Position numbers and translations under genes: made by a program | Assembly (NCBI GenBank): GCA_020248945.1 | Contig: JADCGQ010000021.1 | Location: 1 to 64,000, forward strand | Direction of reading: 5' to 3' | DNA length: 64,000 nt | Source of the DNA: Rubrivivax sp. | GTDB taxonomy: Bacteria; Pseudomonadota; Gammaproteobacteria; Burkholderiales; Burkholderiaceae_C | Shown: in pieces, positions 1 to 8,340 of the stretch | Layout of the letters: each line of letters starts with the position of its first letter | Numbering within the stretch: position 1 is the stretch's first letter | The notes under the pieces: model-generated | What the model was told of the DNA's origin: nothing | Seen by the model: only the letters and a program-made list of their open reading frames with translations | The model's database searches: none

Positions 1-10
1 TCGACCACGG

Positions 11-943
11 TTGATGACCCCCCGCCCCCCCCAGCCCCCAATCCGGGGCCCCAATACACTGACCAGACCTACAACGGATCGACTCGCTGCGCGTCGTCGA
101 TCTCAGGGCTCTCCAGGCTCATACCTGCTTTGGAAAAGACTGGCCCGTGACGGCGCCGAGGTGCCGGTGACGACGCTGCGCCTGAAGTCGACGGCGCGCC
201 ACAGCGGCGCGCCCGTCATGCTGTACGGCTACGGGGCCTATGGCCTCGGCCAGGAGGCCACGTTCAGCACGACGCGGCTGAGCCTCGTCGACCGCGGCTG
301 GGTGTGGGCGATCGCCCATGTGCGCGGCGGCGACGAAAAGGGCCGTGGCTGGTTCGAAGACGGGCGCAAGCGGAAGAAGCTCAACACCTTCACCGACTTC
401 ATCGCCGTGGCCGAAGGGCTGGTGGCGCGCGGCGATGCCCGCAACGGCCGCATCGTGTCCTACGGCGGCTCGGCGGGCGGCCTGCTGGTCGGCGCGGTGG
501 CCAACATGGCGCCGCAGGGGCTGTTCGCCGGCCACATCGCGGTGGTGCCCTTCGTCGACCTGATGAACACGATGAGCGACACCTCGCTGCCGCTGACGCC
601 GCCGGAGTGGCCCGAGTGGGGCAACCCGATCGAAAACGCGGACGACTACGACACCATGTGGGCCTATTCGCCCTACGACCAGGTGGCCGACAAGCCCTAC
701 CCGCCGATCTTTGCCTACGGCGGCCTGACCGACAGCCGCGTCACCTACTGGGAGCCGGCCAAGTGGATCGCCCGCCTGCGCGACCGCGCGCCGCGGGGTG
801 GCCCGTACCTGATGAACATCGACATGGACGCGGGCCACGGCGGTGCGTCCGGCCGCTTCAACCAGCTCAAGGACATGGCGCGCGAATTCGCCGCGGCGCT
901 GAAGATCGTCGGCGACAAGGCGGCCGGGGCGCCCTTGAGGTAG
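11..943 (+). CDS. ptrB: Oligopeptidase B (S9A serine peptidase), 5'-truncated
   Basis: This is the C-terminal catalytic part of a prolyl-oligopeptidase-family enzyme that cleaves short peptides after basic residues. The reading frame shows the S9A nucleophile motif GGSAGG (Ser at nt 470-472), the Asp in GLTDSRVTYWEPAKW and the His in DAGHGGASGR, in the family order and spacing. The upstream beta-propeller, several hundred residues in this family, is missing. Recognisable homology begins near nt 140 with RDGAEVPVT. The first ~120 nt are C-rich and then lower in GC, encode nothing family-like, and look like contig-end noise, so the ATG at 11 is not the true start. The stop lies 17 nt from the convergent gene at 960. 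Confidence 0.85.
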   Translation: MMTPRPPQPPIRGPNTLTRPTTDRLAARRRSQGSPGSYLLWKRLARDGAEVPVTTLRLKSTARHSGAPVMLYGYGAYGLGQEATFSTTRLSLVDRGWVWAIAHVRGGDEKGRGWFEDGRKRKKLNTFTDFIAVAEGLVARGDARNGRIVSYGGSAGGLLVGAVANMAPQGLFAGHIAVVPFVDLMNTMSDTSLPLTPPEWPEWGNPIENADDYDTMWAYSPYDQVADKPYPPIFAYGGLTDSRVTYWEPAKWIARLRDRAPRGGPYLMNIDMDAGHGGASGRFNQLKDMAREFAAALKIVGDKAAGAPLR

Positions 944-959
944 CGGCTCAGCTGGCGGC

Positions 960-1670
960 TCAGCTGGCGGCCGGATGCGCGCGCGACACGATGAGCCCGG
1001 CCTGCAGGTACAGCCCGTTCAGCAGCCGTGAGGCGCGCTCGCGGTTCATGCCGGGCCAGCGGGCGATGTCGTCGAGCGCGGCGGTCTCGCGCTGCAGCCG
1101 CGCCACGGCGACGCCGAGCACGTTGCCGAGCTCGAGTGCGGCCAGGTCGGTGGTCGGGGCGATGCGGTAGGCGGCGGGGCCGACGATCTCGGGCAGGAGT
1201 TCCGCCCGCGCGCCCCGCAGGGCCAGCGCCCACAGCACAGGCCCCAGCGGAATGGCCGGCATCGCGGCGCTGTTGTCGCCCGGCGCCGGCCCGGCGGGCT
1301 CGACCTGCAGCACACGCAGTCCGGGCCAGTTCAGCGCGTCCCAGGCGGCGGCCGGCAAGGGCGCCTGCACCAGGCGCTCGCGCGGCCGCACGGTGAGCGG
1401 CAGGATGTGCTCGCCGTGCTCCACCATCAGGCGCAGCGGCCGGTTGTGGCGCACCGCGGCCGCCAGCACCTCCACCACTTCCAGGCCCTCGCCGGCGCGC
1501 GCACGCGCATCGAAGCGCTGCAGGTCCTTCAGCAGCAGCGGCTCGAGCGACGACAGCCGCGTCGCGCCGGCCAAGGTGTCGGTGCCGAGCGGCAGCGCGC
1601 GCTGGTGGCGACGGAAGTCGCTCGAGCGCGGCAGCAGCGTCGGGATGGCGCTGGAGTCGGGGGGCATCAT
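960..1670 (-). CDS. Conserved-looking hypothetical protein, 236 aa
   Basis: I do not recognise this family. The frame has normal codon use for the window and a soluble protein without signal peptide or membrane segment. Its C-terminal third (DIARWPGMNRERASRLLN followed by LYLQAGLIVSR) looks like a small winged-helix or three-helix module, and the middle is a mixed alpha/beta stretch. I chose the ATG at 1670; an upstream in-frame start at 1712 would add 14 proline-rich residues. It lies 82 nt downstream of the MocR gene on the same strand and could be cotranscribed with it. A regulatory or adaptor role is only a guess from the C-terminal fold impression. Confidence 0.6.
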   Translation of the reverse strand: MMPPDSSAIPTLLPRSSDFRRHQRALPLGTDTLAGATRLSSLEPLLLKDLQRFDARARAGEGLEVVEVLAAAVRHNRPLRLMVEHGEHILPLTVRPRERLVQAPLPAAAWDALNWPGLRVLQVEPAGPAPGDNSAAMPAIPLGPVLWALALRGARAELLPEIVGPAAYRIAPTTDLAALELGNVLGVAVARLQRETAALDDIARWPGMNRERASRLLNGLYLQAGLIVSRAHPAAS

Positions 1671-1752
1671 CGGGCCGGGCCCGGGCGCCTGGGGGCGGGT
1701 GGCGGCAAACACAAGCGTGATTGGACCGCAGCCACCGCGCCGCAGCGGTGTT

Positions 1753-3207
1753 TCAGCGGTGACCGGATGTGTGCGGCGCCGCCACCGGCAGCCGCTTGCG
1801 CAGCGCCGCCAGCCGCTGCCAGAAGCGCGGCTCGTCGGCGCTGGCGAAGTTCACGCGCATCAGCGTCGTCGGCCGTGGCGTGGCGTGGAACAGCGTGCCG
1901 GGGGCCGTGAGCCAGCCCTCGTCGAGCAGCGGCTGGGCCAGCGCCTCGGTGTCGCAGCCCACGTCGACCCAGCCGAACAGGCCTGCGGGTGGCGCCACGA
2001 AGCGGCAGCCGGCCGCCTCGGCCAGGCGCACGCTGCGCGTGCGTGCGGCGTCGAGCCGCTCCACCAGCCGCTCGGCGTGGCGGCGCAGCAGGCCCTGCGC
2101 CAGGCAGTCGGCCACCGCCGCTTCCAGCGGGCCGGGGCTGGTGAGCGTGCTCAGCAGCTTGGTGTCGATCACGCGGTCCACCAGCGCCGGCGGCAGCGCC
2201 GCGAAACCCACGCGCCATTGCGGCGCCAGCACCTTGGAGAAGCCGCTGATGCTGATCGTGCGCTTGAGCCCGTCGAGCTGCGCCAGCCGCGTCGCGTGCG
2301 GGCTGGCCAGCCAGGCGTAGGTGTCGTCCTCGACGATGATCAGGTCGTGCGCCTCGGCCAGCCGCAGCACCTGGTGCGCCTGCGCCGGCGTGAGGCTGTG
2401 GCCGGTGGGGTTGTGCAGCACCGACACCGTCACGTACAGGCGTGGCCGGTGGGCGCGCAGCAGCTGCTCCATCGCCGCCAGATCGGGCCCGTCGGGCGTG
2501 CGCGGCACCGGCACCAGGCGCATGCCGGCGCGCGCCAGCCGCGCGAACTCCACCGCCCAGCCGGGCTCGTCGACCATCACGGCGTCGCCCGGCTGCAGCA
2601 GGGCGCGCGAGACCATGTCGAGCGCGTGCGTCGCGCCCACCGTGGTGACGATCTGCCCCGGCGCGGCCGCAATGCCCAGATCGGCCAGCCGCCGCGACAG
2701 CGCCTCGCGCAGGCCGGCGTCGCCCGCCGGGTGGCCGTAGTCGAGCCAGCCAGCGGGTTGGCGGCACACCCGGCGCAGCGCGCGCTGCAGCAGCGGCGCA
2801 TCGAGCCAGGCCACCGGCAGCGTGCCCATGCCCGGCGCCGGGCGACCCTGCGGCGCCTGGAACATGCTGCGGATCAGCGCCGTGGCATCCACCGGCGGGG
2901 GCAGCGGCGGCGTGGCGGCGGGCGGTGATCGCCGCGCCGGCTCGGCCGCTGCGTCGCGCACGAAGAAGCCGCGCTGCGGCCGCGCCACCACCAGGCCGCG
3001 GGCCTGCAGCAGGTCGTACGCGCCGACCACCGTGCTCGGGCTGACGCCGTGGCGCGTGGCGGCGTCGCGCACCGACGGCAGGCGCGCGCCCGGGGCCAGC
3101 AGGCGCTGATCGATGCGCTCGGCCAGCCGCGCCGCCAGCTGCTCGGCCAGGCCCGCGCGGGCCCCACGCAGGGCGCGGGTGAGCGGCAGCTGTATGGTCG
3201 TGTTCAT
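1753..3207 (-). CDS. MocR-type transcriptional regulator (GntR HTH + class-I aminotransferase domain)
   Basis: The 484-residue protein has a GntR winged helix at about residues 15-83 (PSVRDAATRHGVSPSTVV) joined by a proline-rich linker to a fold-type-I aminotransferase domain. The PLP lysine is K325 in SGFSKVLAPQWRVG, and the upstream motif HNPTGHSLTP is kept. MocR proteins use PLP or its amino-acid adduct as the effector. The start is the ATG at 3207, preceded by an AGGA Shine-Dalgarno; the much longer open frame upstream is antisense to the lysE gene. It is transcribed away from the six-gene cluster at 3283-8217 and probably controls it and itself through the inverted repeats at 3209-3272. 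Confidence 0.93.
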   Translation of the reverse strand: MNTTIQLPLTRALRGARAGLAEQLAARLAERIDQRLLAPGARLPSVRDAATRHGVSPSTVVGAYDLLQARGLVVARPQRGFFVRDAAAEPARRSPPAATPPLPPPVDATALIRSMFQAPQGRPAPGMGTLPVAWLDAPLLQRALRRVCRQPAGWLDYGHPAGDAGLREALSRRLADLGIAAAPGQIVTTVGATHALDMVSRALLQPGDAVMVDEPGWAVEFARLARAGMRLVPVPRTPDGPDLAAMEQLLRAHRPRLYVTVSVLHNPTGHSLTPAQAHQVLRLAEAHDLIIVEDDTYAWLASPHATRLAQLDGLKRTISISGFSKVLAPQWRVGFAALPPALVDRVIDTKLLSTLTSPGPLEAAVADCLAQGLLRRHAERLVERLDAARTRSVRLAEAAGCRFVAPPAGLFGWVDVGCDTEALAQPLLDEGWLTAPGTLFHATPRPTTLMRVNFASADEPRFWQRLAALRKRLPVAAPHTSGHR

Positions 3208-3208
3208 G

Positions 3209-3272
3209 AGTACAGATCCTCGCTCTGTGCCGAAAAGTGTACTGCTGCTGTATTGCTTGCCGCGCCTACACT
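3209..3272. promoter_or_regulatory. Divergent control region with nested inverted repeats
   Basis: The 75-nt gap between the MocR gene and lysE holds AGTACA (3209-3214) matched by TGTACT (3238-3243), and AGTGTA (3236-3241) matched by TACACT (3267-3272). The half-sites are about 29-31 nt apart, close to three helical turns, as expected for a dimeric regulator binding several sites. The first half-site lies immediately next to the MocR start codon. Assignment to MocR is inferred from position. Confidence 0.5.
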
Positions 3273-3282
3273 GCCGCTGACC

Positions 3283-3906
3283 ATGACCTTGCCGATGCCC
3301 TGGCCCGAACTCGCGGCGCTGCTCGTCTTTGCCACCGCGATGGCTTTCACGCCGGGGCCGAACACCACGCTGGCGGCGGCGCTGGCGGCCAACCGCGGCC
3401 TGCCGCACGCGATGCGCTTCGTCTGCGCCGTGCCGGTGGGCTGGGGCCTGCTGCTCGTGGGCTCGGCGCTCGGCCTGGGTGCACTGCTGGCGGCGGCGCC
3501 GGTGCTGCGCGATGCGCTCAAGTTCGCGGGCCTGGGCTACATGCTGTGGCTGGCCTGGAAGCTGGCGCGCACCACCGGCCAAGGCAGCACGCTCGGGCAG
3601 GCCGATCCGCGCCGCTTCGATGTCGGCTTCGGGCAGGGCGTGCTGCTGCAGTTCATCAACATCAAGGCCTGGATGAACGCGCTGCTCATCAGCGCCGGCT
3701 GGATCACCGTGGCCGATCCGCCCTGGGCCCGGCTGGCGCTGGTGCTGCCGCTGATGATGGCCTACGGCTTTGCCAGCAACTTCACCTACGCGCTCGTGGG
3801 CCACGCGCTGCGCGGCTGGCTGTCGCAGGGCACGCGGCTGGTGTGGTTCAACCGCACGCTGGCGGCGGTGCTGGTGGCCACCGCAGCCTGGATGGCCGGG
3901 CTGTGA
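3283..3906 (+). CDS. LysE/RhtB-family amino-acid exporter
   Basis: The 207-residue inner-membrane protein has the family's usual length, about six hydrophobic segments and the diagnostic N-terminal motif AFTPGPNTTLAAALAANRG, in which LysE/RhtB proteins carry TPGPN. Members export amino acids or derivatives in exchange for protons. It is the first gene of the cluster facing the MocR gene. Its stop overlaps the next start by four bases (GTGA at 3903-3906). The ATG at 3283 is used; one at 3295 would also fit. The substrate cannot be read from sequence, but the neighbouring racemase and aminotransferase suggest an amino acid. Confidence 0.93.
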   Translation: MTLPMPWPELAALLVFATAMAFTPGPNTTLAAALAANRGLPHAMRFVCAVPVGWGLLLVGSALGLGALLAAAPVLRDALKFAGLGYMLWLAWKLARTTGQGSTLGQADPRRFDVGFGQGVLLQFINIKAWMNALLISAGWITVADPPWARLALVLPLMMAYGFASNFTYALVGHALRGWLSQGTRLVWFNRTLAAVLVATAAWMAGL

Positions 3907-4814
3907 CAGAACCAACCCGCCGTAACGTGACCCGCGGCTTGCTGCTCGGCGCGCTCGGCGTGGCCATCTTCGCGATGACGCTGCCGATGACGCGCCTGGC
4001 CGTGGGCGACACCAGCGCGCCGCAGCTGCCGCCGGCCTTCGTGACCGCCGGGCGCGCGGCCGTGGCCGGGCTGCTGAGCGTGCTGTACCTGTGGGCCGTG
4101 CACGCATCGCGGCCGGCGCGGCGGCACGGGCCGGCGCTGCTGGTCAGCGGCCTGGGCACGGTGCTGGGGTTTCCGTTCTGCCTGGCGATGGCGCTGCGCG
4201 AGGTGGAGGCGATGCACGCGGCGGTGGTCAGCGGCACCATCCCCTTGGCCACGGCGCTGGTGGCGGCCTGGTCGCTGCGCCAGCGGCCTTCGGCCGGCTT
4301 CTGGGCCTGCGCGGTGGCGGGTTTCGCGCTGGTGCTGGGCTTTGCCGCCTGGCAGGGCGGCGGGCGGCTGGTGGCGGCCGATGCCTGGTTGCTGGGCGCG
4401 GTGCTGTCCACGGCCTTTGGCTACGTGGCCGGCGCGCGCGTGTCGGCCGAGCTGCCGGCGGCGCACGTGATCGGCTGGATCCTCGTCTTCAGCCTGCCCT
4501 TCACCGTGCCTGCCGCACTGTGGCTGTGGCCGGCCGATGCGGCAGCGGCGCGCCCCTCGGCCTGGCTCGGCTTCGCCTACGTGAGCGTGTTCTCGATGTG
4601 GCTGGGCTTTTTCGCGTGGTACCGCGGCCTGGCGCTCGGCGGCGTGGTGCGCGTGAGCCAGGTGCAGCTGCTGCAGCCGTTCCTGGCGCTGCTGTTCGCG
4701 GTGCCGGTGCTGGGCGAGCCGCTGGACGTGGCGGCCGTGGTCTGTGCGCTGGCGGTCATCGCCATCGTGTTCATCAGCCGGAAGATGCCGGTGCGAAAGG
4801 AGACTGCGACATGA
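3903..4814 (+). CDS. EamA/DMT-superfamily transporter
   Basis: The 303-residue protein has about ten hydrophobic segments arranged as two EamA repeats; the second ends in RVSQVQLLQPFLALLFAVPVL, followed by GEPL, the usual repeat signature. DMT proteins of this type export amino acids and other small metabolites across the inner membrane. The start is GTG at 3903, overlapping the lysE stop, and its own stop overlaps the racemase start (ATGA at 4811). Two different exporters side by side in one operon suggest export of two related products, or of substrate and product. Confidence 0.92.
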   Translation: MTEPTRRNVTRGLLLGALGVAIFAMTLPMTRLAVGDTSAPQLPPAFVTAGRAAVAGLLSVLYLWAVHASRPARRHGPALLVSGLGTVLGFPFCLAMALREVEAMHAAVVSGTIPLATALVAAWSLRQRPSAGFWACAVAGFALVLGFAAWQGGGRLVAADAWLLGAVLSTAFGYVAGARVSAELPAAHVIGWILVFSLPFTVPAALWLWPADAAAARPSAWLGFAYVSVFSMWLGFFAWYRGLALGGVVRVSQVQLLQPFLALLFAVPVLGEPLDVAAVVCALAVIAIVFISRKMPVRKETAT

Positions 4815-5512
4815 AGACCCTGGGTGTGCTGGGTGGCATGAGCTGGGAGAGCACGGCCGTGTACTACCGCCTCGTCAACCAGGCGGTGGCGGCGCGCAAG
4901 GGCGGACTGCACAGTGCGCCGCTGGTGCTGGCCAGCGTCGACTTCGAGACCATCGCCGCGCGCCAGCGCGAGGCCGACTGGGCCGGCGCCGCCGCGCTGC
5001 TGGCCCAGGCCGCGGCCGGGCTGCGCTCGGCCGGCGCCGAAGCGCTGCTGATCGCCACCAACACCATGCACAAGGTGGGCGACGAGGTGGCCAAGGCCGC
5101 CGGCCTGCCGCTGCTGCACATCGCCGACGCTACCGCCGCGGCCTTGCGCGCGGCCGGCGTCAAGCGCGCCGCCCTCCTGGGCACGCGCTTCTCGATGGAA
5201 GACCGCGCCATCGTCATCGACCGGCTCGAGCAGCACGGCGCGCCCATCCTCGTGCCCGAGGCCGAGGACCGCGCGCTGATGCACCGCGTGATCTTCGAGG
5301 AGCTGTGCCGTGGCATCGTGCGCGACGACACGCGCACGGCCATCGCTGCGCTCATCGCCCGCCAGGCCGCACGCGGTGCCGATGCCGTGGTGCTGGGCTG
5401 CACCGAGATCGGCCTCTTGATCGACGAGCGCTCGAGTCCCTTGCCTTGTTTCGACACCACGGTGCTGCATGCCGCCGCCGCCGTGGACTGGATGATGGAG
5501 AGCCCCCGATGA
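4811..5512 (+). CDS. Asp/Glu-type amino-acid racemase, YgeA-like Thr/Cys active site
   Basis: The 233-residue protein belongs to the PLP-independent aspartate/glutamate racemase family (start motif GVLGGMSWESTAVYYR). Classical members use two cysteines. Here the first position is Thr85 in ATNTMHK and the second is Cys197 in GCTEIG, the Thr/Cys pair known from E. coli YgeA, a broad-specificity racemase. It is coupled by ATGA overlaps to the genes on both sides. The likely role is to interconvert L- and D-forms of the amino acid that the aminotransferase and exporters handle. The substrate is not predictable from the sequence. Confidence 0.92.
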   Translation: MKTLGVLGGMSWESTAVYYRLVNQAVAARKGGLHSAPLVLASVDFETIAARQREADWAGAAALLAQAAAGLRSAGAEALLIATNTMHKVGDEVAKAAGLPLLHIADATAAALRAAGVKRAALLGTRFSMEDRAIVIDRLEQHGAPILVPEAEDRALMHRVIFEELCRGIVRDDTRTAIAALIARQAARGADAVVLGCTEIGLLIDERSSPLPCFDTTVLHAAAAVDWMMESPR

Positions 5513-6678
5513 ACACGAGCTGGACCCTGGCGCGCCGCGCCGAACGCCTGAACCCGAGCACCATCCGCGAGCTACTGAAGCTGACCGAGCGCCCCGGCAT
5601 CATCAGCCTGGCGGGTGGGCTGCCGAGTGCCGACACCTTCCCGGTGGCGGCGCTGCGCCAGGCGTGCGAGGCCGTGCTCACCGAGGCCCCGCGCGAGGCG
5701 CTGCAGTACGCCGCCAGCGAAGGCTTCGGCCCGCTGCGCGAATGGGTGGCGGCGGAGCTCGAGTCGCAAGGCCTCAAGGCCGACCCGGCGCGTGTGCTCA
5801 TCACCAGCGGCTCACAGCAGGGCCTCGATCTGGTCGGCAAGGTGCTGCTCGACCCCGGCAGCGCGGTGGCCGTCGAGTCGCCCACCTACCTGGGCGCGCT
5901 GCAGGCCTTTGCGCCCTACGAGCCGGTGTTCGCGGCGCTGGAGGGCGACGACGAAGGGCCGCTGCCGGCCTCTCTGGCCGCCCAGCGCGGCGCGCGATTC
6001 GCCTATCTGCTGCCGAACTACCAGAACCCCACCGGCCGCTGCCTGGGGGCCGCGCGCCGCGAGGCGCTGGCTGCGGCGGCACTCGAGGCCGGCCTGCCGG
6101 TGGTGGAAGACAACCCCTACGGCGAGCTCTGGTACGACGCGCCGCCGCCACCGGCGATTGCCGTGCACCTGGGCGAGCAGGCGCTGGTGCTGGGCTCGTT
6201 CTCCAAGGTGCTGGCGCCGGGTCTGCGCCTGGGCTATCTGCTGGCGCCCTCGGCGCTGTACCCCAAGCTGCTGCAGGCCAAGCAGGCGGCCGACCTGCAC
6301 ACGCCCACCTTCAACCAGCGCCTCGTGCACCAGGTGCTGGCCACCGGCATGCTGCCGGCGCACGTGGCGGCCACGCGCGAGCGCTACCGGGTGCAGCGCG
6401 ATGCGATGGCGGCGGCGCTGCTCCAGCACATGCCCGCCGGCGTGCAATGGCAGGTGCCGCAGGGCGGCATGTTCTTCTGGCTCACGCTGCCGGCACAGAT
6501 GGACGCCAGCGCGCTGCTGCCGCGGGCCGTGGCCGCGGGTGTGGCCTTCGTGCCGGGCACGACCTTCTTTCCGCAGGGCGGGCACGCGAACACGCTGCGC
6601 CTGAGCTTCGTCACCGTGCCGCCGGAGCGCATTGCCGAGGGCATCGCGGCGCTCGGCAGCGTGCTGCGCGCGGGCTGA
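5509..6678 (+). CDS. PLP-dependent aminotransferase, 2-aminoadipate/LysN-like (class I/II)
   Basis: The 389-residue fold-type-I enzyme shows ISLAGGLPSADTFPV near the N-terminus, PNYQNPTG in the middle and the PLP lysine K233 in GSFSKVLAPGLRLGYL. This pattern is typical of the MocR-related aminotransferases that act on 2-aminoadipate, aromatic or branched amino acids. It has no N-terminal DNA-binding domain, so it is an enzyme, unlike the divergent regulator. Its start overlaps the racemase stop (ATGA at 5509). It most likely removes or adds the amino group of the racemase substrate or product. Confidence 0.93.
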   Translation: MNTSWTLARRAERLNPSTIRELLKLTERPGIISLAGGLPSADTFPVAALRQACEAVLTEAPREALQYAASEGFGPLREWVAAELESQGLKADPARVLITSGSQQGLDLVGKVLLDPGSAVAVESPTYLGALQAFAPYEPVFAALEGDDEGPLPASLAAQRGARFAYLLPNYQNPTGRCLGAARREALAAAALEAGLPVVEDNPYGELWYDAPPPPAIAVHLGEQALVLGSFSKVLAPGLRLGYLLAPSALYPKLLQAKQAADLHTPTFNQRLVHQVLATGMLPAHVAATRERYRVQRDAMAAALLQHMPAGVQWQVPQGGMFFWLTLPAQMDASALLPRAVAAGVAFVPGTTFFPQGGHANTLRLSFVTVPPERIAEGIAALGSVLRAG

Positions 6679-6691
6679 ACGGGGGCCGACG

Positions 6692-7552
6692 ATGCAACGC
6701 CGATTCCATCAACTCGACGTCTTCAGCGCCCAGCCGCTGAAGGGCAACCCGTTGGCCGTGGTGCACGCCGCCGAGGGCCTGAGCGATGCGGCCATGGCCG
6801 CCTTCGCGCGCTGGACGAACCTGTCCGAGACCACCTTCCTGCTGCCGCCTTCTGACGCCGCCGCCGCCGCAGCCGATTACCGTGTGCGCATCTTCACGCC
6901 CGGCGGCGAGCTGCCGTTTGCCGGCCATCCGACGCTGGGCAGCTGTGCCGCCTGGCTGGCCGCCGGTGGTGTGCCGAAGCAGGCTGGCGTGGTCGTGCAG
7001 GAGTGCGGCGTGGGCCTCGTGCGCATCCGCCGCGACGGCACGCGGCTGGCCTTCGCCGCGCCGCCGCTGAAGCGCACCGGCCCGCTCGACGAGGCGCTGC
7101 TTGCGCGCATCGCTGCCGGCATCGGCGTGGCGCGCGAGGCGCTCGTGCAGCACCAGTGGGTCGACAACGGCCCGGGCTGGTGTGCAGTGATGCTGCCGAG
7201 CGCCGCCGAGGTGCTGGCGGTGAAGCCCGACTGGGCACGCCTGGGCGCCATCAAGCTCGGCCTGGTCGCGCCGCAGCCTGCGGGTGCCGACACGCAGTTC
7301 GAGGTGCGTGCCTTCGTGCCCACGCTGGGCGTGCCCGAAGACCCCGTCACCGGCAGCCTGAACGCGGGCCTGGCGCAATGGCTCATCGGCGCCGGCTTCG
7401 CGCCGCCGGCCTACGTGGCCGCGCAAGGTGCCGCGCTCGGCCGCGCCGGCCGGGTGCACGTGCAGCACGACGGCAGCGACTGCTGGATCGGCGGCGACGT
7501 GGCCTTCTGCATCGAGGGCACGGTGGCGCTGCCCTCGACAATGGGTGCATGA
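6692..7552 (+). CDS. PhzF-family isomerase/epimerase
   Basis: The 286-residue protein has the two-lobed PhzF layout: FHQLDVFSAQPLKGNPLAVV at the start, the catalytic-type glutamate E46 in NLSETTFL, RIFTPGGELPFAGHPTLG, and GVPEDPVTGSLNAGL in the second lobe. PhzF itself isomerises a dihydro-hydroxyanthranilate in phenazine synthesis. Most members, as here, lie outside phenazine clusters and have no known substrate. It starts 13 nt after the aminotransferase and overlaps the next gene by ATGA at 7549. In this operon it probably isomerises or epimerises an amino- or keto-acid intermediate. Confidence 0.93.
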   Translation: MQRRFHQLDVFSAQPLKGNPLAVVHAAEGLSDAAMAAFARWTNLSETTFLLPPSDAAAAAADYRVRIFTPGGELPFAGHPTLGSCAAWLAAGGVPKQAGVVVQECGVGLVRIRRDGTRLAFAAPPLKRTGPLDEALLARIAAGIGVAREALVQHQWVDNGPGWCAVMLPSAAEVLAVKPDWARLGAIKLGLVAPQPAGADTQFEVRAFVPTLGVPEDPVTGSLNAGLAQWLIGAGFAPPAYVAAQGAALGRAGRVHVQHDGSDCWIGGDVAFCIEGTVALPSTMGA

Positions 7553-8217
7553 GCAACCGACTCGACCATCTCGTCGTGGCCGCCGCCAGCCTGGAGCAGG
7601 GCGTGGCCTGGTGCGAGGCCACGCTGGGCATCACCCCCGGCCCCGGTGGCGTGCACGCCACGATGGGCACGCACAACCGGCTGGCCTTGATCAGCACCGA
7701 GGCCTACCCCGACAGCTACCTCGAGATCATCGCCATCGATCCCGCCGCGCTCGCGCCCGGCCGGCCACGCTGGTTCGGTCTCGACGACGAGGGCCTGCGC
7801 GAGCGCGTGGCCCAGCACCCGCGGCTCGTGCATGCCGTGGTGCGCACGCCGCTGGTGGAGATGCACCGCTGGGGCCTCATCAACGTGGGGCTGCACCCGG
7901 GCGAGCCCATCGCCTTCGAGCGCGCCTCGCCGGCCGGGCCGCTGGCCTGGCGCATGCTGGTGCGCGACGACGGCGTGCTGCTGCACCGCGGTGCGCTGCC
8001 GACGCTGATCGAGTGGAAGGGCGAGCGCCACCCGGCGCAGGCCATGGCGCCCTCGGGCTTGGCACTGCAGTCCTTGCGGCTGGCGGGCATCCCGAAGCGG
8101 GCGCAGGAGGTGCTCAAGCTGCGCGGCATCGAGGTGCTCGCCGAGCCCGAGGGGCCTGCGCTCAGCGCCACCTTCGCCACGCCGCGCGGCGTGGTGACGC
8201 TGACCAGCGACGACTGA
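7549..8217 (+). CDS. VOC/glyoxalase-like domain protein
   Basis: The 222-residue soluble protein opens with RLDHLVVAAASLEQGVAW, the first beta-alpha unit of a vicinal-oxygen-chelate fold, and keeps a matching second half (GLALQSLRLAGIPKRAQEVL). The likely family is the glyoxalase-like domain group (PF13468 type). It begins in the PhzF stop codon and closes the six-gene cluster. VOC enzymes isomerise, cleave or detoxify small oxygenated compounds; the reaction here is unknown. Nothing resembling a seventh gene follows: the next frame begins with a signal peptide after a 123-nt gap. Confidence 0.88.
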   Translation: MSNRLDHLVVAAASLEQGVAWCEATLGITPGPGGVHATMGTHNRLALISTEAYPDSYLEIIAIDPAALAPGRPRWFGLDDEGLRERVAQHPRLVHAVVRTPLVEMHRWGLINVGLHPGEPIAFERASPAGPLAWRMLVRDDGVLLHRGALPTLIEWKGERHPAQAMAPSGLALQSLRLAGIPKRAQEVLKLRGIEVLAEPEGPALSATFATPRGVVTLTSDD

Positions 8218-8340
8218 TCGCCTTCGCGCGCCCGGCGGCACCCCCGGGTTAGCGAGCACGCCGCGGCGATGCCCCGGCGCCGCGCTCGGCGCGCTGCCGA
8301 GCCCAGAATCCGCGGCTTCGCGCGCCACTCACTTTCAGCC

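Noticed and set aside
1753-4107. A 784-residue version of the MocR regulator starting upstream
   Set aside because: The extra N-terminal part is antisense to the lysE and EamA genes and reads as low-complexity. The ATG at 3207 has a ribosome site and begins the GntR domain.
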